A stretch of DNA of 64,000 nucleotides from Isochrysis galbana (GCA_018136815.1 CM030944.1:2705834-2769833), one strand, 5' to 3'; shown: positions 1 to 10,129, counted from the first letter of the stretch. Notes: generated by a model from the sequence alone, not told the origin. Translations and numbers: made by a program.

Positions 1-1742
1 TGCGCGAGTGAGGTGACTGAGTTGCGCATCCGCCGCGTCACACGTGCGCTCATCGAGACGGGGCTTGCCGCCAAGGGCTACGTGAACGTCAACGTGGACG
101 AGGTGCGAGCGCACCACGGGCTCTCTCTCTCCTGTGCTGGGATCCGTCGGCCCACGTCGCGAGCCTGCAGCATGCGTGCGCGCAACATAAGCCGTGGGAT
201 AGCTCTCGCTCTTCGCACGCGGGTAATTCCTCGCCTACGCTGGGACTCGATTGTCCATGCGGCGGACATGCCTGACATACTCATGTGGCAGCTCAGCCTT
301 CGCCCTTTGCGTCCCGCTTGCGCCGCAGGGCTGGCTTGCCGACCGCCACCCTTCCTCACTGGATATGTTGGAGAATCGCTCGAAGTTCCCGTCGGGAATG
401 CGAGCGCTCGGCGAGTGGATCCACGCGCAGTACGTCCCTGGCCGCGGTAGGGTGCTCAAGTACGGGCTGTACACGTCGCGCGGAAGCTGCCAGTGCAGCA
501 CCAAGCAGTACCAGGCGCCTGGCTCGAGCGGCCATCTTGCGCGCGACGCCGCTTGGATGGCAGCTGCTGGCGCCGATTTCATCAAGGTGGACTCGTGCTG
601 CGGCAGTCAGCAGCGCGAGGAGGCCTTCGCCGACTATGCGACCATGCGCGATGCACTCAACGCCACGGGCCGGTCCATCTTCTTCGCGCTCTGCGGCTGG
701 AATCAGTGGTTCGCTCCACGCGGCCACGAGCTGGGCAATTCGTGGCGTATCGCGCTCGACGGCACAAACTGGGGTGCGCTGAGTCACTGTGCGAACATTA
801 ATGCGCCGCTCTCGCGCTACGCTAAGCCCGGAGCGTGGAATGACCCGGACTTGCTGCAGGGCACAGGGGTGGGCTCGAATGATCTGCCCACGAACCCCAA
901 CGGCTGCTTCGACCCACGGCACATCCCGCAATCCTCGAACTGGTATTTGACCGAGAGGCAGGCACGTGCGCAAATGTCGCTCTGGGCTGCCATGTCGGCA
1001 CCCCTTCTGATCTCGGCTGACCCGAGTCAGGTGCGCTTCGGCAACGCAGAGCGCCCGCACATTTGGGCGAGAAAGCACCGTGTTGGTGCGCATCACCGCA
1101 GCTCAAAATCTCGGCTTGTCCCTTCTGAAGGTGAGCACTACTATGCTCGAGATTTGGGGAAACGAGGAGGTAATCGCCGTCAACCAGCAGTTTCGCGATG
1201 GAGGGCCGTACCAGGGTATCCGCCTCGCGGGGACCGACTTGCACTTTGACCCTGACACGAGGCACGGCAGCGGCACCAATGTTTGGGGCAAGTGGCTCCC
1301 GCAGAATGCCTTCGCCCTTGTCTTTGTGAATAATGGTGACTTAGCCGCCGACGTCTACTGTGACCGCTCTTGCTACACGCCGATGCTTAGTCATGCCCAT
1401 CAGCTGGTGTACTCCGTGCGAGACGTGTGGGCACACGAGACCTTGGGCGCCTTTGCATCGCCGTACACAATAGTGGCCCGGGGGCTACCTCCGCACGGCG
1501 GCTCGGCGATGGTACAGCTAAACCCAGTGCCGTCGGCACAAGAGGCAGGGCAGCGTGCCATGCTAAGGAAGCCGTTGCGCAGCAACGTCTTTGAACGCCT
1601 CGCCTGCGACGTGGCAAGTCCGACTGGTGATTGGGGCGGGCAATGCTCAGGTGAGGCCTTGGGCCACAAGAGGCGGAAGAAGATTCGCGAGAAGAAGCCC
1701 AAAGGCAAGAAGGGGAAGAAGACGATCCCCACGACGGCCTGA
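1..1742 (+). CDS. GH27 alpha-galactosidase, 5'-partial, three exons
   Basis: Hydrolyses terminal alpha-linked galactose (or N-acetylgalactosamine) from glycans; family members are usually secreted or lysosomal. The frame is open at the left window edge, so the N-terminus is outside. Proposed exons are 1-102, 329-1030 and 1131-1742, all joined in phase 0 by GT-AG introns; the first junction restores the family run NVDE|GWLADR. Exon 2 carries FIKVDSCCG (nucleophile Asp), NSWRIALDG (region of the acid/base Asp), GAWNDPDLL and SAPLLISAD, all GH27 signatures. Exon 3 carries LEIWGNEEVIAVNQ and the C-terminal beta-domain. An odd Lys-rich tail closes the protein at about 1660-1730. Alpha-galactosidase and alpha-N-acetylgalactosaminidase cannot be separated here. 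Family is sure; exon edges are probable. Confidence 0.9.
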
Positions 1743-2845
1743 TAGGCGCGCGGGCGTGTCATCATTCGATGGCGTCTTCGTGAATACAAGTTGCGGGTGC
1801 GACGCCGCCGCTGCCGCCTGTCGATTCTGGACCTCGTTCTTGTAATGTCCACCTGTTGCGTGGCTAGTGAGTTTCGTTGTAGCCTAGTCGCCCATAAGTC
1901 ACCAAGCAACGAAGGTAAACGCGGCGGACCAGTGATGAACTATCTTTTGGAGGAGGAGAGCACATTGAGATTGAGTGCTGCACGTGGTAGCATACGACGC
2001 ACTTCCTCGAATGTCAGCCACCGTGAATGCCTTCAAGGGAACCACCTAGAGGGAATCGTTTGCCTCCAACAGGGCAGCATGGCGCGGACTCTCGGGCGAC
2101 ACAAGCTCTTAACATCTCCCCCCCCCCCCCCTCACCCCCACGCACCCCTGGCCAAAGTAGTACGTGTGCACGTATGTGCACAGCCACCTCCACACCTAGG
2201 GTTTCCGCTTCCTGTAACTGGGCACTAGGAGTAGCTAGCGAATGGGGGCAAGGGGGGATGTGGTACAAGTCGGGGGTAGGGTAGGGCTCGTAGGGTGTAA
2301 CATCAGCACATAGCCCCCCGTTGCGCTTCTTCTAGCGGGAATTTTTTCAGAGTATTTTTTACAACGCACTTCCTCAGAGCAATTCAACCTCTTTTTTGCG
2401 GCACTAATTTTATACTTACTACAGTTCACATGGGGAGGGCGCCTCGTGCCCTCCCCTCCGGGCTCCATCATTCCCTCCGGGCTCCGGGGGGGCCGTCGAT
2501 CAACCTCAGACTCTACCCCTCTTTGCATGAGCTGACAACTACCGTTAATCGTTAAAACGATAGGGGCATCAAGCAAGGCATCAAAATCAAACCCAACCTA
2601 CTTTTAGCTAAGTGGGGGCCAAGCCAATGGGGGCCTCGCGCCCCCCTCCCCCTCCCTCCATCGCAGCTACACCACTTGGGTGGACTAACTACTTTTATAA
2701 GTAGGAGGCCAATAGGGGCCTCGCGCCCCCCTCTCTCCATCGCAGACACCCCTGGGTCGGCCTGTGTCACGGATGCCCCTCCGTCCTCTCCTATATCTAC
2801 TTTCTAACTAAGTCCCGTGAGGTCTCGTGAGGTCTCTCTCTTCAC
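1743..2845. other. Spacer with dispersed repeats
   Basis: No gene seen. It holds a C-run near 2110, a copy of the CCTCCGGGCTCC repeat at about 2425-2560 (second copy at 27325-27480), and the small dyad ATCGTTAAAACGAT near 2548. Confidence 0.5.
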
Positions 2846-3216
2846 GTGAGGAGGCCTTCGATAGAGTCAACTGGGAGTTCTATCACCTTGTCCTCGAAAA
2901 GCTAAAATTTAGAGAGAACTTCAGAAGATACGCGAAAGCCCTCACGAATGACGAGGCCTAACCAATTCGGTACATAAAAGCCAACGGGGGCAGAAGCTTC
3001 CCCTTCAACGTGGCGAGCGGAGTACTTCAGGGATGCCCGCTGTCGCCACTGGCCTTTCTACTGACGGCGAAAGCACTTACCCGAGTGATTAACGGAGATG
3101 AAGACATAGAGGGCATAATAATAAACGGGGCCGAGCTCAAGATAAGCCAATTCGCCGACGACACCCAACTGCTGGCAGCTGACTATAGCAGCTTGACGCG
3201 TTCACGGTTCACTTGA
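2846..3216 (+). pseudogene. LINE (non-LTR) reverse transcriptase fragment
   Basis: A translated stretch reads EEAFDRVNWEFYHLVLEKL, then an in-frame TAA near 2959, then GVLQGCPLSPLAFLLTAKAL and QFADDTQLLAAD. These are the RT palm blocks of non-LTR retrotransposons, including the F-A-D-D catalytic motif. Both ends are lost and one stop interrupts it, so it is a dead fragment. The fragment at 23.1-24.1 kb (minus strand) covers an upstream part of the same kind of ORF2, so both may be one family. Confidence 0.85.
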
Positions 3217-3354
3217 ATGGGTCAAAAGATACGCGTACGCGGCAGCCTCAAGCGGCAATCCGAACCAGGCCCACGGTAGTTCACCTGGGCCGCACCCCTG
3301 ATACCGAAGACAAAGGAATGATGGGGGGAAAGGGAGGAGGTGGAGTGAAGGGAT

Positions 3355-3600
3355 GAAAGGGCGATGGCGGGTGATGGTGATTGAGCGCTTCTCGCCTTTG
3401 TGATTGTACGCGTTTCCATGCTGGATAGCTGCCCTCATGATTCCCACGATCTTCCGCGATTGAACGCTTTTCCATAGTGATTGAACGCTTTTCCATGCGG
3501 TGGGGGTGATGGCGATTGAACGCGTTCCACGTGTAGACTGATGGTGATTGAACGCTTTTCTTTGCTGTGGGTGATGGTGATTGAGCGCTTCTCGCCTGGG
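3355..3600. repeat. Minisatellite with GATTGAACGCTTTTC units
   Basis: Degenerate tandem units of roughly 40-60 bp built on GTGATGGYGATTGARCG followed by CTTTTC or CGTTCCACGTGT. The same array occurs at 6770-6965 with closely matching units. Confidence 0.8.
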
Positions 3601-3785
3601 GGGGGGGGAGTTATTTCTTAGGCGGGGTTTCTTAGCTGGGGGAGGCTCGACCCCCAGTTTCTTAGCGAGTCGGCGGCCAAAATCATGTTAAGCTTTCTTA
3701 ATGGTAGGGTTTCTTGATGGTGCACCCAGTGCTGCACCCATACTGTAGTTCTGTAGTTCCCCCCGCCCCGCCCGCCCGCCCCCGC

Positions 3786-3822
3786 CACTAAGGTTAAACT
3801 AGTACGAACAAGAAAACTCTGA
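3786..3822 (+). repeat. Short dispersed element upstream of the Trm13 gene
   Basis: It begins CACTAAGGTTAAACTAG and ends AAAACTCTGA. A second copy with about 85 percent identity lies at 51415-51450. The two copies end about 40 bp and 340 bp before start codons. It may be a repeat end or a shared upstream element; function unknown. Confidence 0.5.
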
Positions 3823-3864
3823 TATAGCCCCTGCCTCCCCCCCCGCCCCCCTTTCTTCTCCCCC

Positions 3865-5754
3865 ATGGCGCCGCCGACGTGCGCGCTCTGGCTCGAGAAG
3901 AAGCGGCGCTTCTGCCACTTCGCGCGCGTGGACGGCTACGACTTTTGTGGCCACCACCTGGCGTCGAAGAAGGGCGAGGCGGGCCAGCGTTGCGCCTGCC
4001 CGCTTGACCCGAGGCACTCTGTCTTTGTGCGAGAGCTCAAGCGGCATCTGTGCGTCTGCCCGCGCGCCAAGGAGCGGAGGGTTGAGGAGGCACTCCCCTG
4101 CTTCTACAGAGACATCAACGCTGGCGACGCGCAGGCAGAGCTGGACTTGGAGCAGTTGAGCGACCAACAGCTCGAGCGCCTCGCGCAGGCGCCGATGCCC
4201 TGCGGCTCTGCGATCTATGGAGCAACCCGTCGGCGCGGCGCGAGCAGGCTGGAGGGCGTCTCGGCAGACGACTGCATCGAGCTTCTCACACGAGTCTCCC
4301 ACGCCGTTGCTCATGTCAAGGCCTCACATAGCAAGATAGATAGGCGAAGGGAAGCGAAACATCCACCCGCTCCGGACGGCCCGTCCGGCTCTGGGGCCAG
4401 CCCAGGTGAGATGGCCGACTCTGTGGAAGGCCTTTCAAGGAGCTGCGGCCGTATGAGTGCCACCATGAAGCATGGCTCGCAGAATGCCGCCATCGCGTCG
4501 ACTGTGCAAGCTCTCGGCCTACTTGGGGCGCAATCCTCAATCCTCCTCGAACTTGGCGCTGGAAAAGGTGGCCTATCCGCTGCCATCGTCGACGCGAGCC
4601 CGGCGCCTGGACTGTTGCGCGTAGTGCTTGTGGACCGCATGAAGCCGCGACGCTCCTTCGACATACAAATCAGGGACAAGACTGCAGCGCTGTCCAGAAT
4701 CAAAATCGATCTGCGGCATCTCTTGCTCATGAAGATGCCAGAGATGTACGGTTGCTCACCACGCGAGCTTCCCATCGATGACGGCGCACATTCGCCGCAT
4801 TGTGCGCTCAGCCTCAACGGCGACGACGAGACGGGCTGCCCGATCTCAACGCCGGTACAACCACCTACTTTCGGGGAAGGACCACCCTCAGCTCATGCAT
4901 GTGACGAGCAAAGGCAGCAGCAGACGCTCCACCGTTTGGCAGTTGCTAAGCATTTGTGCGGAGAAGCGACTGACTTTGCGCTGCGATGCATTGTGGGTGC
5001 AACCTCAAACGAAACATATGGCCGCGAAGGCGGCGTGACAGTCAGCGAGGCAAGTAGTCATCGCGATAGCGAGGTGGGCAACGTCATCGGCGCTGAACCC
5101 GCCAATCTGGCTGTGGATGCCATTCTCATTGCGACATGTTGCCACCATCGGTGTAGCTGGCCTACGTACGTGAACCAGGCGTGGTTTGTGGAACTCGGAT
5201 TCTCCGCACACGACTTTGAGCTAATGACAATCATGTCCTCTTGGGCAACATCGGAAGCGAACTGCCAGTGCGCGAAGGAGAAGCTTTCTAGGAGGCCCTC
5301 TGCCGATAGTCGAGGTGAAGCTTGTTCCGGTGGCTTCAGCACCACCACAATTGCAACCGGATGCCAAGATGCTAGCACTGGGAGCGACGGGCGTACAGAC
5401 GAGACCGCCCACTGCCAGGGTGCAATGTACAACAGTGGCACGTGTGCAGAGCTTCGGTTGGGCCAATCCGAAGGCATGGGTCCTCAGGCATCAGAGCCTG
5501 ACGCCTCCCATTCGTCCGAGGATGCGGATGCTGCTCGGCTGCGCGAACGTTTGCATGAGCGCCTCACCGCTGAAGACCGGTTCCGCCTTGGGCGGCAATG
5601 TAAGCGGCTGTTGGATGTGGGGCGGCTTCGATTCCTCGAGGATCATGGATATTCTGCATGGGCAGAGCAGTATTGTAATCAAAGCGTGTCGCCAGAAAAT
5701 GTGCTTCTCATTGCGACGAGGCATAATTGCGGGGGGGCCGAGGACCTCGGATGA
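3865..5754 (+). CDS. TRM13: Trm13-type tRNA 2'-O-methyltransferase
   Basis: Methylates the 2'-OH of nucleotide 4 in the acceptor stem of certain tRNAs, using SAM (known for yeast Trm13 and human TRMT13). The 629-residue single-exon ORF has the family layout: an N-terminal CCCH finger (C6, C17, C28, H31), a CHHC finger of the U11-48K type (C45, H51, H61, C65), and a C-terminal methyltransferase with the SAM loop LLELGAGKGG at about 227-236. Further family blocks are VAKHLCGEATDFALRC, ILIATCCHHRCSWPTYVN and, at the end, RFRLGRQCKRLLDVGR. Low-complexity inserts (about 165-190 and 460-560) separate the blocks. The ATG at 3865 is chosen because the zinc finger starts directly after it. Confidence 0.93.
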   Translation: MAPPTCALWLEKKRRFCHFARVDGYDFCGHHLASKKGEAGQRCACPLDPRHSVFVRELKRHLCVCPRAKERRVEEALPCFYRDINAGDAQAELDLEQLSDQQLERLAQAPMPCGSAIYGATRRRGASRLEGVSADDCIELLTRVSHAVAHVKASHSKIDRRREAKHPPAPDGPSGSGASPGEMADSVEGLSRSCGRMSATMKHGSQNAAIASTVQALGLLGAQSSILLELGAGKGGLSAAIVDASPAPGLLRVVLVDRMKPRRSFDIQIRDKTAALSRIKIDLRHLLLMKMPEMYGCSPRELPIDDGAHSPHCALSLNGDDETGCPISTPVQPPTFGEGPPSAHACDEQRQQQTLHRLAVAKHLCGEATDFALRCIVGATSNETYGREGGVTVSEASSHRDSEVGNVIGAEPANLAVDAILIATCCHHRCSWPTYVNQAWFVELGFSAHDFELMTIMSSWATSEANCQCAKEKLSRRPSADSRGEACSGGFSTTTIATGCQDASTGSDGRTDETAHCQGAMYNSGTCAELRLGQSEGMGPQASEPDASHSSEDADAARLRERLHERLTAEDRFRLGRQCKRLLDVGRLRFLEDHGYSAWAEQYCNQSVSPENVLLIATRHNCGGAEDLG

Positions 5755-6150
5755 GGCAAGCTAAAGCTAGGATAAGCGATGACCAGAAAGCTCCCCGGGC
5801 AAACCCTCGATTCATTGCCCTCACCTCCCGTCGCCCCCATCTTGTGCTCGGGGACAGCCGGTGTACAGTTGGCATGCAACAACATGTTGGCGCCACGTAG
5901 GACCTTGCACTCATGCTGTTCTACTTGGCTGCCATCCTAACTTTGATACTCCATGCTGCCGTGCATGTCCATCATGTACGCGTGTCTATGCCTCTGCCCC
6001 TACCAGCATTTGGCAAAAGGTACAGCTTCTCTACATCGTAGTAGAAGCACATTTAAGTCTAAGCGTCTGCGGTGCCCCCCTTCCACCACCCATACCCCCA
6101 CACAACACATTATGTATGTCTTCAGCCAACTATCTTGAAAAAGATAGGGT

Positions 6151-6490
6151 CAACTAAATTTATACGCTTGGTTCGCCCATGGGGGGGGGCACGAGCCGCC
6201 CCCCTCTCTCCACTCCTCCCCGCTGCCGTGGGGGAGGAACCACCCATCCTCTTGGCATGCCTGATGGCTTGCCAGGAGCCCACCGCCCTGCTGACCCACT
6301 CTCCCACTGACAAGCACGCCTGGTTCGCTCGTCCTGGCCCCTCGTAGCCAGCCCATCGCTCCAACCCCCCCTTTACCCCTCGTCGACCAGCAGACAGGTG
6401 CTGCGTGGGGGGCCCTGGCTCTGGGGCTCAAGAGCGCCAGCGTGGGAGAGGCAGGGGAGGCCAAGGCCCAGCCCCAGCCTCCTCTGCAAC
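6151..6490 (+). repeat. Dispersed repeat family A, copy 1
   Basis: Starts at AACTAAATTTATACGCTTGG and runs through GTTCGCCCATGGGGG, a GC-rich body with GGGGGAGGAACCACCCATC, and a CAGCCTCCTCTGC end. Other copies lie at 24134-24500, 34371-34710, 41858-42219 (minus) and, as the head only, 56692-56740. All share the same left boundary, which in most copies is the near-dyad AACTAAGTTTATACTTAGTT; right ends differ. Confidence 0.8.
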
Positions 6491-6614
6491 CCACGCGTCC
6501 GTAGGCGGCCTATCGACTTGGGTAGCGGGTGAAGGTACTTGGGAAGGCTTGGGCAATGGTGCAGTGTTAGCGGGGTCCGTGCACGGCGAATTTGGCGGTG
6601 CAGGGGGCGGTGTT

Positions 6615-6750
6615 AGAGGATGCAACTTGAGGTTCCCTTTTTTTTAGCCCCCCACATTGCCTTTTTCTACACCTTATACAATTCTAACCTTCACCACCCC
6701 CAAAAATGTGTCCCTAGATGCAAAGGCATATGGGTCCAATGCCGCGCGGA
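6615..6750 (+). repeat. Dispersed repeat family I, copy 1
   Basis: Begins GATGCAACTTGAGGTTCCC with a T-run, continues TTTCTACACCTTATACAATT and ends GCATATGGGTCCAAT. A longer copy is at 8768-8945. The head alone occurs at 9984-10020 and, inverted, at 57133-57172. Confidence 0.75.
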
Positions 6751-6769
6751 GCTACCCTCATTATCATTA

Positions 6770-6965
6770 TCCCCACGATCTTCCGCGATTGAACGCTTTT
6801 CCATGCGGTGGGGGTGATGGCGATTGAGCGCGTTCCACGTGTGGGCTGATGGTGATTGAACGCTTTTCTTTGATGTGGGTGATGGCGATTGAACGCGTTC
6901 CACGTGTGGGCTGATGGTGATTGAACGCTTTTCTTTGATGTGGGTGATGGTGATTGAGCGCTTCC
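6770..6965. repeat. Minisatellite, second array
   Basis: Same unit as the array at 3355-3600. Two near-perfect units of about 70 bp (GATTGAGCGCGTTCCACGTG ... TTTCTTTGATGTGGGTGATGG) follow one another at 6820-6950. Confidence 0.8.
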
Positions 6966-7413
6966 GCCTTCGCGCAGCCGCACCTCACTACGCAGATGAG
7001 CCGAAGCGTCGAAGCATCCGCATCTGGTCTTGCACATGCTGCATAGGGGGGTCTTATTGGTGTGGCGGGAAATTGTGAATAGTGTGAACAGCGCGAGGTG
7101 GGGTGAGAGCTGGCTGGTGGCTGGTGGCCGGTGGCCGCCCCCCTGTGGCCTGTGGGGCTCGGGGGCTCTGGTGTGCGAGGCGCACGCATGGGGCCTCAGA
7201 AGCGCGCGATTGGGACCTCATTGCATCCGCGCGTGCGGGCGACGGCGACGGCGGGGAGAGCACCGCTCTTCATCGTAAGAAGTAGTTTGGTCTGTGCGAC
7301 TTTGAAGAGGAATGGGCGCCGCTCCGGAGCTTCGGCGGCCGTTCCGGAACTCTGGATTTTTGAGGTGTGAACAGGAAGAGGTGTGGTCGAAGGCTCGCTG
7401 CTGACGTGTCGCG

Positions 7414-8376
7414 ATGGCGTCATCTCGCGGCCGCCGATTGGTCGACGGTGTGCTGGTCAACGAGGGTGACGGGCGGGCGTGGCGATACGCGGTGGTGGGT
7501 CTGTTGATGCTCCTCCTTTTCCTGACTTGCCCCTCACACCAATCGTTCGTCGAGCACCTCACCAGACTCTCCCACCACCCGAGCCGCGTGCTCTCGTCGC
7601 TCGCTTCGGCGATCCACGCAACCCTCTGGGCCAAGTCGACGTCGTACGGCTTGTGGAGGGTGGGCACGCTGCGCGAAAGGACTTATATCGGCGTGTTAGG
7701 CATGTGGGTCTCCCTTGGCAACGCGTGGCTCGACAAGACCAGCTGGACGAGGCCGCGCTCCTTTTTGAGCGGCTCTGTCTGTGGCTCCGAGTACTCGCCA
7801 TACGAAATTCTCGTGATGGTCTCGTTGGTGATGCACTTCCTGTGGCGGATGTACCCGCGGCTGATGGATCGGCATGCTGTCTGCTCGCTCCGCGCTGTCC
7901 AGCAAGGCCGCGTTTGGGTGTTGGTCTCGTCCGCGGTATCGCATGCCTCGTTCTTCCATCTCATCCATAATTGCATGCACCTGCTTCAGGCAGGTCCAAT
8001 CACGCAGGCGGCACTGGGATGCGAGGATCTGCTGATGCTCATAATGGGCGCGGCCCTAGCCTCTTCGTTTGCCTCAATCGTGTGGCATGGCATGCTGGGG
8101 AATCGTCCAAGTACAGGCTCACTTGGAGCATCTGGGATCGTGATGGCTCTCGTTGCGGCAAATGTCACACTTTTCCCACACACAAACGTACTCGTCTATG
8201 GGCTTGATATGGCAGCACCTAATGCTGTACTGTTTTACATGGTCCTAGACGTTGTTGCCCAAAGTGACGGTGCGCGAGTTGATGCAAGCGCACATATCGG
8301 CGGGGCGTTATGGGGTCTGTTCTATGCACAGAGGTGGCGGCGCTTGAGACTAGGCATCCTCGATGGAATCTTGTGA
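7414..8376 (+). CDS. Rhomboid-family intramembrane serine protease
   Basis: Cleaves substrates within or near a membrane segment using a Ser-His dyad. The 320-residue single-exon ORF has a hydrophobic segment near 26-38 and a rhomboid core from about 165. The first core block FHLIHNCMHL gives the HxxxN motif (H182, N186). The catalytic serine sits in GSLGASGI (S240) and the catalytic histidine in ASAHIGGALWG (H294), so the enzyme looks active. The long N-terminal part before the core resembles mitochondrial PARL-type rhomboids, but no targeting signal can be proven, so the compartment is open. The first ATG of the open frame is used. Confidence 0.9.
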   Translation: MASSRGRRLVDGVLVNEGDGRAWRYAVVGLLMLLLFLTCPSHQSFVEHLTRLSHHPSRVLSSLASAIHATLWAKSTSYGLWRVGTLRERTYIGVLGMWVSLGNAWLDKTSWTRPRSFLSGSVCGSEYSPYEILVMVSLVMHFLWRMYPRLMDRHAVCSLRAVQQGRVWVLVSSAVSHASFFHLIHNCMHLLQAGPITQAALGCEDLLMLIMGAALASSFASIVWHGMLGNRPSTGSLGASGIVMALVAANVTLFPHTNVLVYGLDMAAPNAVLFYMVLDVVAQSDGARVDASAHIGGALWGLFYAQRWRRLRLGILDGIL

Positions 8377-8576
8377 TGAGGAGAGATGAGGTCAAACAGC
8401 AACCTCAGCCTCATACTGCTGCATGGTAGTCTTCTTAACTGTGCAGATGAACTAGTAGCTAGTACAACTAGCTGTTGCCCGGCGTCCGGGATAGTCTACT
8501 ATGCCGCTATCTTGTTTGTGCGCACGCCAAGGAGTGCAATGCGCAATGCTTTGTTGAGCCACCGATTGATAGAAAA

Positions 8577-8750
8577 AAAATCATCTGAAGATTCAGGGCT
8601 ACACACCTACCAAGGGCCCGGGATCTAGTACCTCCCTACTGCCATCGCCCTTATATCCCTTCCGTCCACTACTTCCCTTACCCCCTTCTTTCCTTTGCCT
8701 TTGGTTTCCGGGGTTCGGCCCAGGCGCCCTACCTACCTAGGGGCCTCGTT
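8577..8750 (+). repeat. Dispersed repeat family E, copy 1
   Basis: Starts CATCTGAAGATTCAGGGCTA then CACACCTACC and GGGCCCGG, followed by C/T-rich sequence. The second copy at 18141-18285 starts CATCTGAAGATTTTGGCTAC. Both contain pyrimidine-rich bodies and a GGCCC(A/G)GGCGC-like end. Confidence 0.7.
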
Positions 8751-8767
8751 CAAAGAGTGCCGAGAGG

Positions 8768-8945
8768 ATAGGGTGCAACTTGAGGTTCCCTTTTTTTTTA
8801 ACTCCCCCAAATGCCATTTTCTACACCTTATACAATTCTACCCCTAAGCTTTGCCTCATTGGGCCCATATCACCACCCCCAACAACGTGTCGCCCTAGTC
8901 CCTAGATGCAAACGCTTATGGGTCCAATTGTTGTTGCGGACGGTT
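8768..8945 (+). repeat. Dispersed repeat family I, copy 2
   Basis: Shares the AGGGTGCAACTTGAGGTTCC head, T-run, TTCTACACCTTATACAATTC and CTTATGGGTCCAATTG with the copy at 6615-6750, plus about 40 bp that copy 1 lacks. Confidence 0.75.
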
Positions 8946-8992
8946 CGCTGCTTGTCACAGGACAAGGGAGTCAAGGGTAAAAAAAGAGAGGT

Positions 8993-9274
8993 ATGACTTG
9001 CGCCGACTACATCGGCGCTCTGCTTGTCAAGGCAATCGCACGAGGCGCAACCAGTGTGCCGGTCTTCTCCTCTAGCGAGCCGCCCTCACTCGAGACGATC
9101 AAGCACGAGGAAGAAGAGCTCAAGTCCGCCTTCGATGGCATGTTAATTAAACGATATGGTTCACCAAATGGAGCGTTGTGCTTCGTAGCGGATGTGAATT
9201 TGAGCGATGCGTCGCACGGGGCGCCAGCAGCTGGAGCATTCACTCACATCGCCATGAAAAGACGGGCGAGGTGA
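8993..9274 (+). CDS. Small hypothetical ORF, 93 residues
   Basis: ATG-initiated frame beginning MTCADYIGALLVKAIARG. It reads protein-like, with an acidic helix (KHEEEELKSAFDGMLIK) and balanced composition. No family recognised. It could be a single small gene, an exon, or a shadow; its 3' end overlaps the minus-strand membrane ORF at 9240-9458. Without transcripts, neither strand can be preferred for the overlap. Confidence 0.3.
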   Translation: MTCADYIGALLVKAIARGATSVPVFSSSEPPSLETIKHEEEELKSAFDGMLIKRYGSPNGALCFVADVNLSDASHGAPAAGAFTHIAMKRRAR

Positions 9275-9458
9275 CTGCCGCCGCAATGACCACAGTTGCA
9301 ATAATGAGTGCAGCCCCGATGGTCATGCGTGGGGGCCACTTGAAGTTGTACTTCTTCTCCTTCTTGCTTGAACTGTTCTCCAGCTGCCTGAATACCTCGA
9401 CAGCGAGCATGATGATGCCAACTATGAAGAGCACAATGACTGTGACGAGGCTAAGAAT
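9240..9458 (-). CDS. Candidate exon of a small two-helix membrane protein
   Basis: The minus-strand frame begins IGILSLVTVIVLFIVGIIML, a clear membrane helix. A basic loop (SSSKKEKKYNFKWPPR) and a second helix (IGAALIIATVVIAAAV) follow, and the frame stops at 9240. The sequence just upstream on this strand, GGAATTTAG, fits a 3' splice site. Beyond the TAG the same frame continues into MISALREPKTWNVVGI, which could be the real N-terminus if the TAG were an error or an intron remnant. The end also shows GTGAGT, so the exon may end before the stop. Function unknown. Confidence 0.4.
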   Translation of the reverse strand: MLSLVTVIVLFIVGIIMLAVEVFRQLENSSSKKEKKYNFKWPPRMTIGAALIIATVVIAAAVTSPVFSWRCE

Positions 9459-9725
9459 TCCAATCTAAATTCCGACAACGTTCCAAGTCTTTGGCTCCCG
9501 GAGGGCGCTGATCATTGTCCCACCGCCTGCTTGTATTTGAGGCACAAAATCTGCGGTGGGCACCGTCGCATGACAGACGTCTCGTCTACTTAGCCGCGGG
9601 GCCGGTCGCGCGCATTCCGTCACATATTGTCCATCACGTTCCACTTGGCCCCCAACCACGGGTTGTGGGCATTGCACTGATCCTTCTGCGCCATTCTCTG
9701 ACCGGTAGCGGCAAGAAGGGGGGCG

Positions 9726-9941
9726 ATGTCGATCGTGAACTCCTTCATGAACGACTCGTTCGACAAGATCGCGAACGAGGCGCGCAAGCTGGTGCACTAC
9801 AACAAGAAGGGCACGCTGACGGCGCGCGAGATCCAGACCGCCATCCGCCTGATCCTGCCCGGCGAACTGGCCAAGCACGCCGTGTCCGAGGGCACAAAGG
9901 CGGTGACCAAGTACCACACCGACTCCGGAACCGCCGCTTAA
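9726..9941 (+). pseudogene. Histone H2B, C-terminal half only
   Basis: The frame [20 protein letters not shown] followed by [20 protein letters not shown] and [16 protein letters not shown] is histone H2B from the start of helix alpha-2 to the C-terminus. H2B is normally about 120 residues. The N-terminal tail and helix alpha-1 (the YKVLKQVHPDTG region) are not found in the 1.3 kb upstream on this strand. The frame upstream of the ATG reaches a stop after eight codons. Either a far 5' exon is missed or this is a truncated copy; without alpha-1 it could not make a normal histone fold. The strong conservation of what remains suggests recent loss or an unseen exon. Confidence 0.8.
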
Positions 9942-9983
9942 TCGCCACGTGTCGGTCTGGGATCTTCAGGTTCTGGTCCTGGT

Positions 9984-10020
9984 CAGAGGGTGCAACTTGA
10001 TGTTCCCTTTTTTTTTACCC
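9984..10020 (+). repeat. Family I head, solo
   Basis: AGGGTGCAACTTGATGTTCC followed by a T-run, directly downstream of the H2B fragment. Only the first about 35 bp of the family are present. Confidence 0.6.
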
Positions 10021-10129
10021 CGCAGTGGAGGTGTCGTTCCGTCAATTGTGGGGCATCAGTCGAATTGAGCGATCAAATGTCCACAGTTATGTATGTAGTA
10101 TTATAAAATTAAATAAAGGCTAGCCGTGC

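Larger units (their letters stand above)
5755..7413. other. Repeat-rich spacer between Trm13 and rhomboid genes
   Basis: No gene seen. It contains a family A repeat (6151-6490), a family I repeat (6615-6750) and a minisatellite (6770-6965). The last 450 bp before the rhomboid start are GC-rich without a recognisable feature. Confidence 0.5.
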
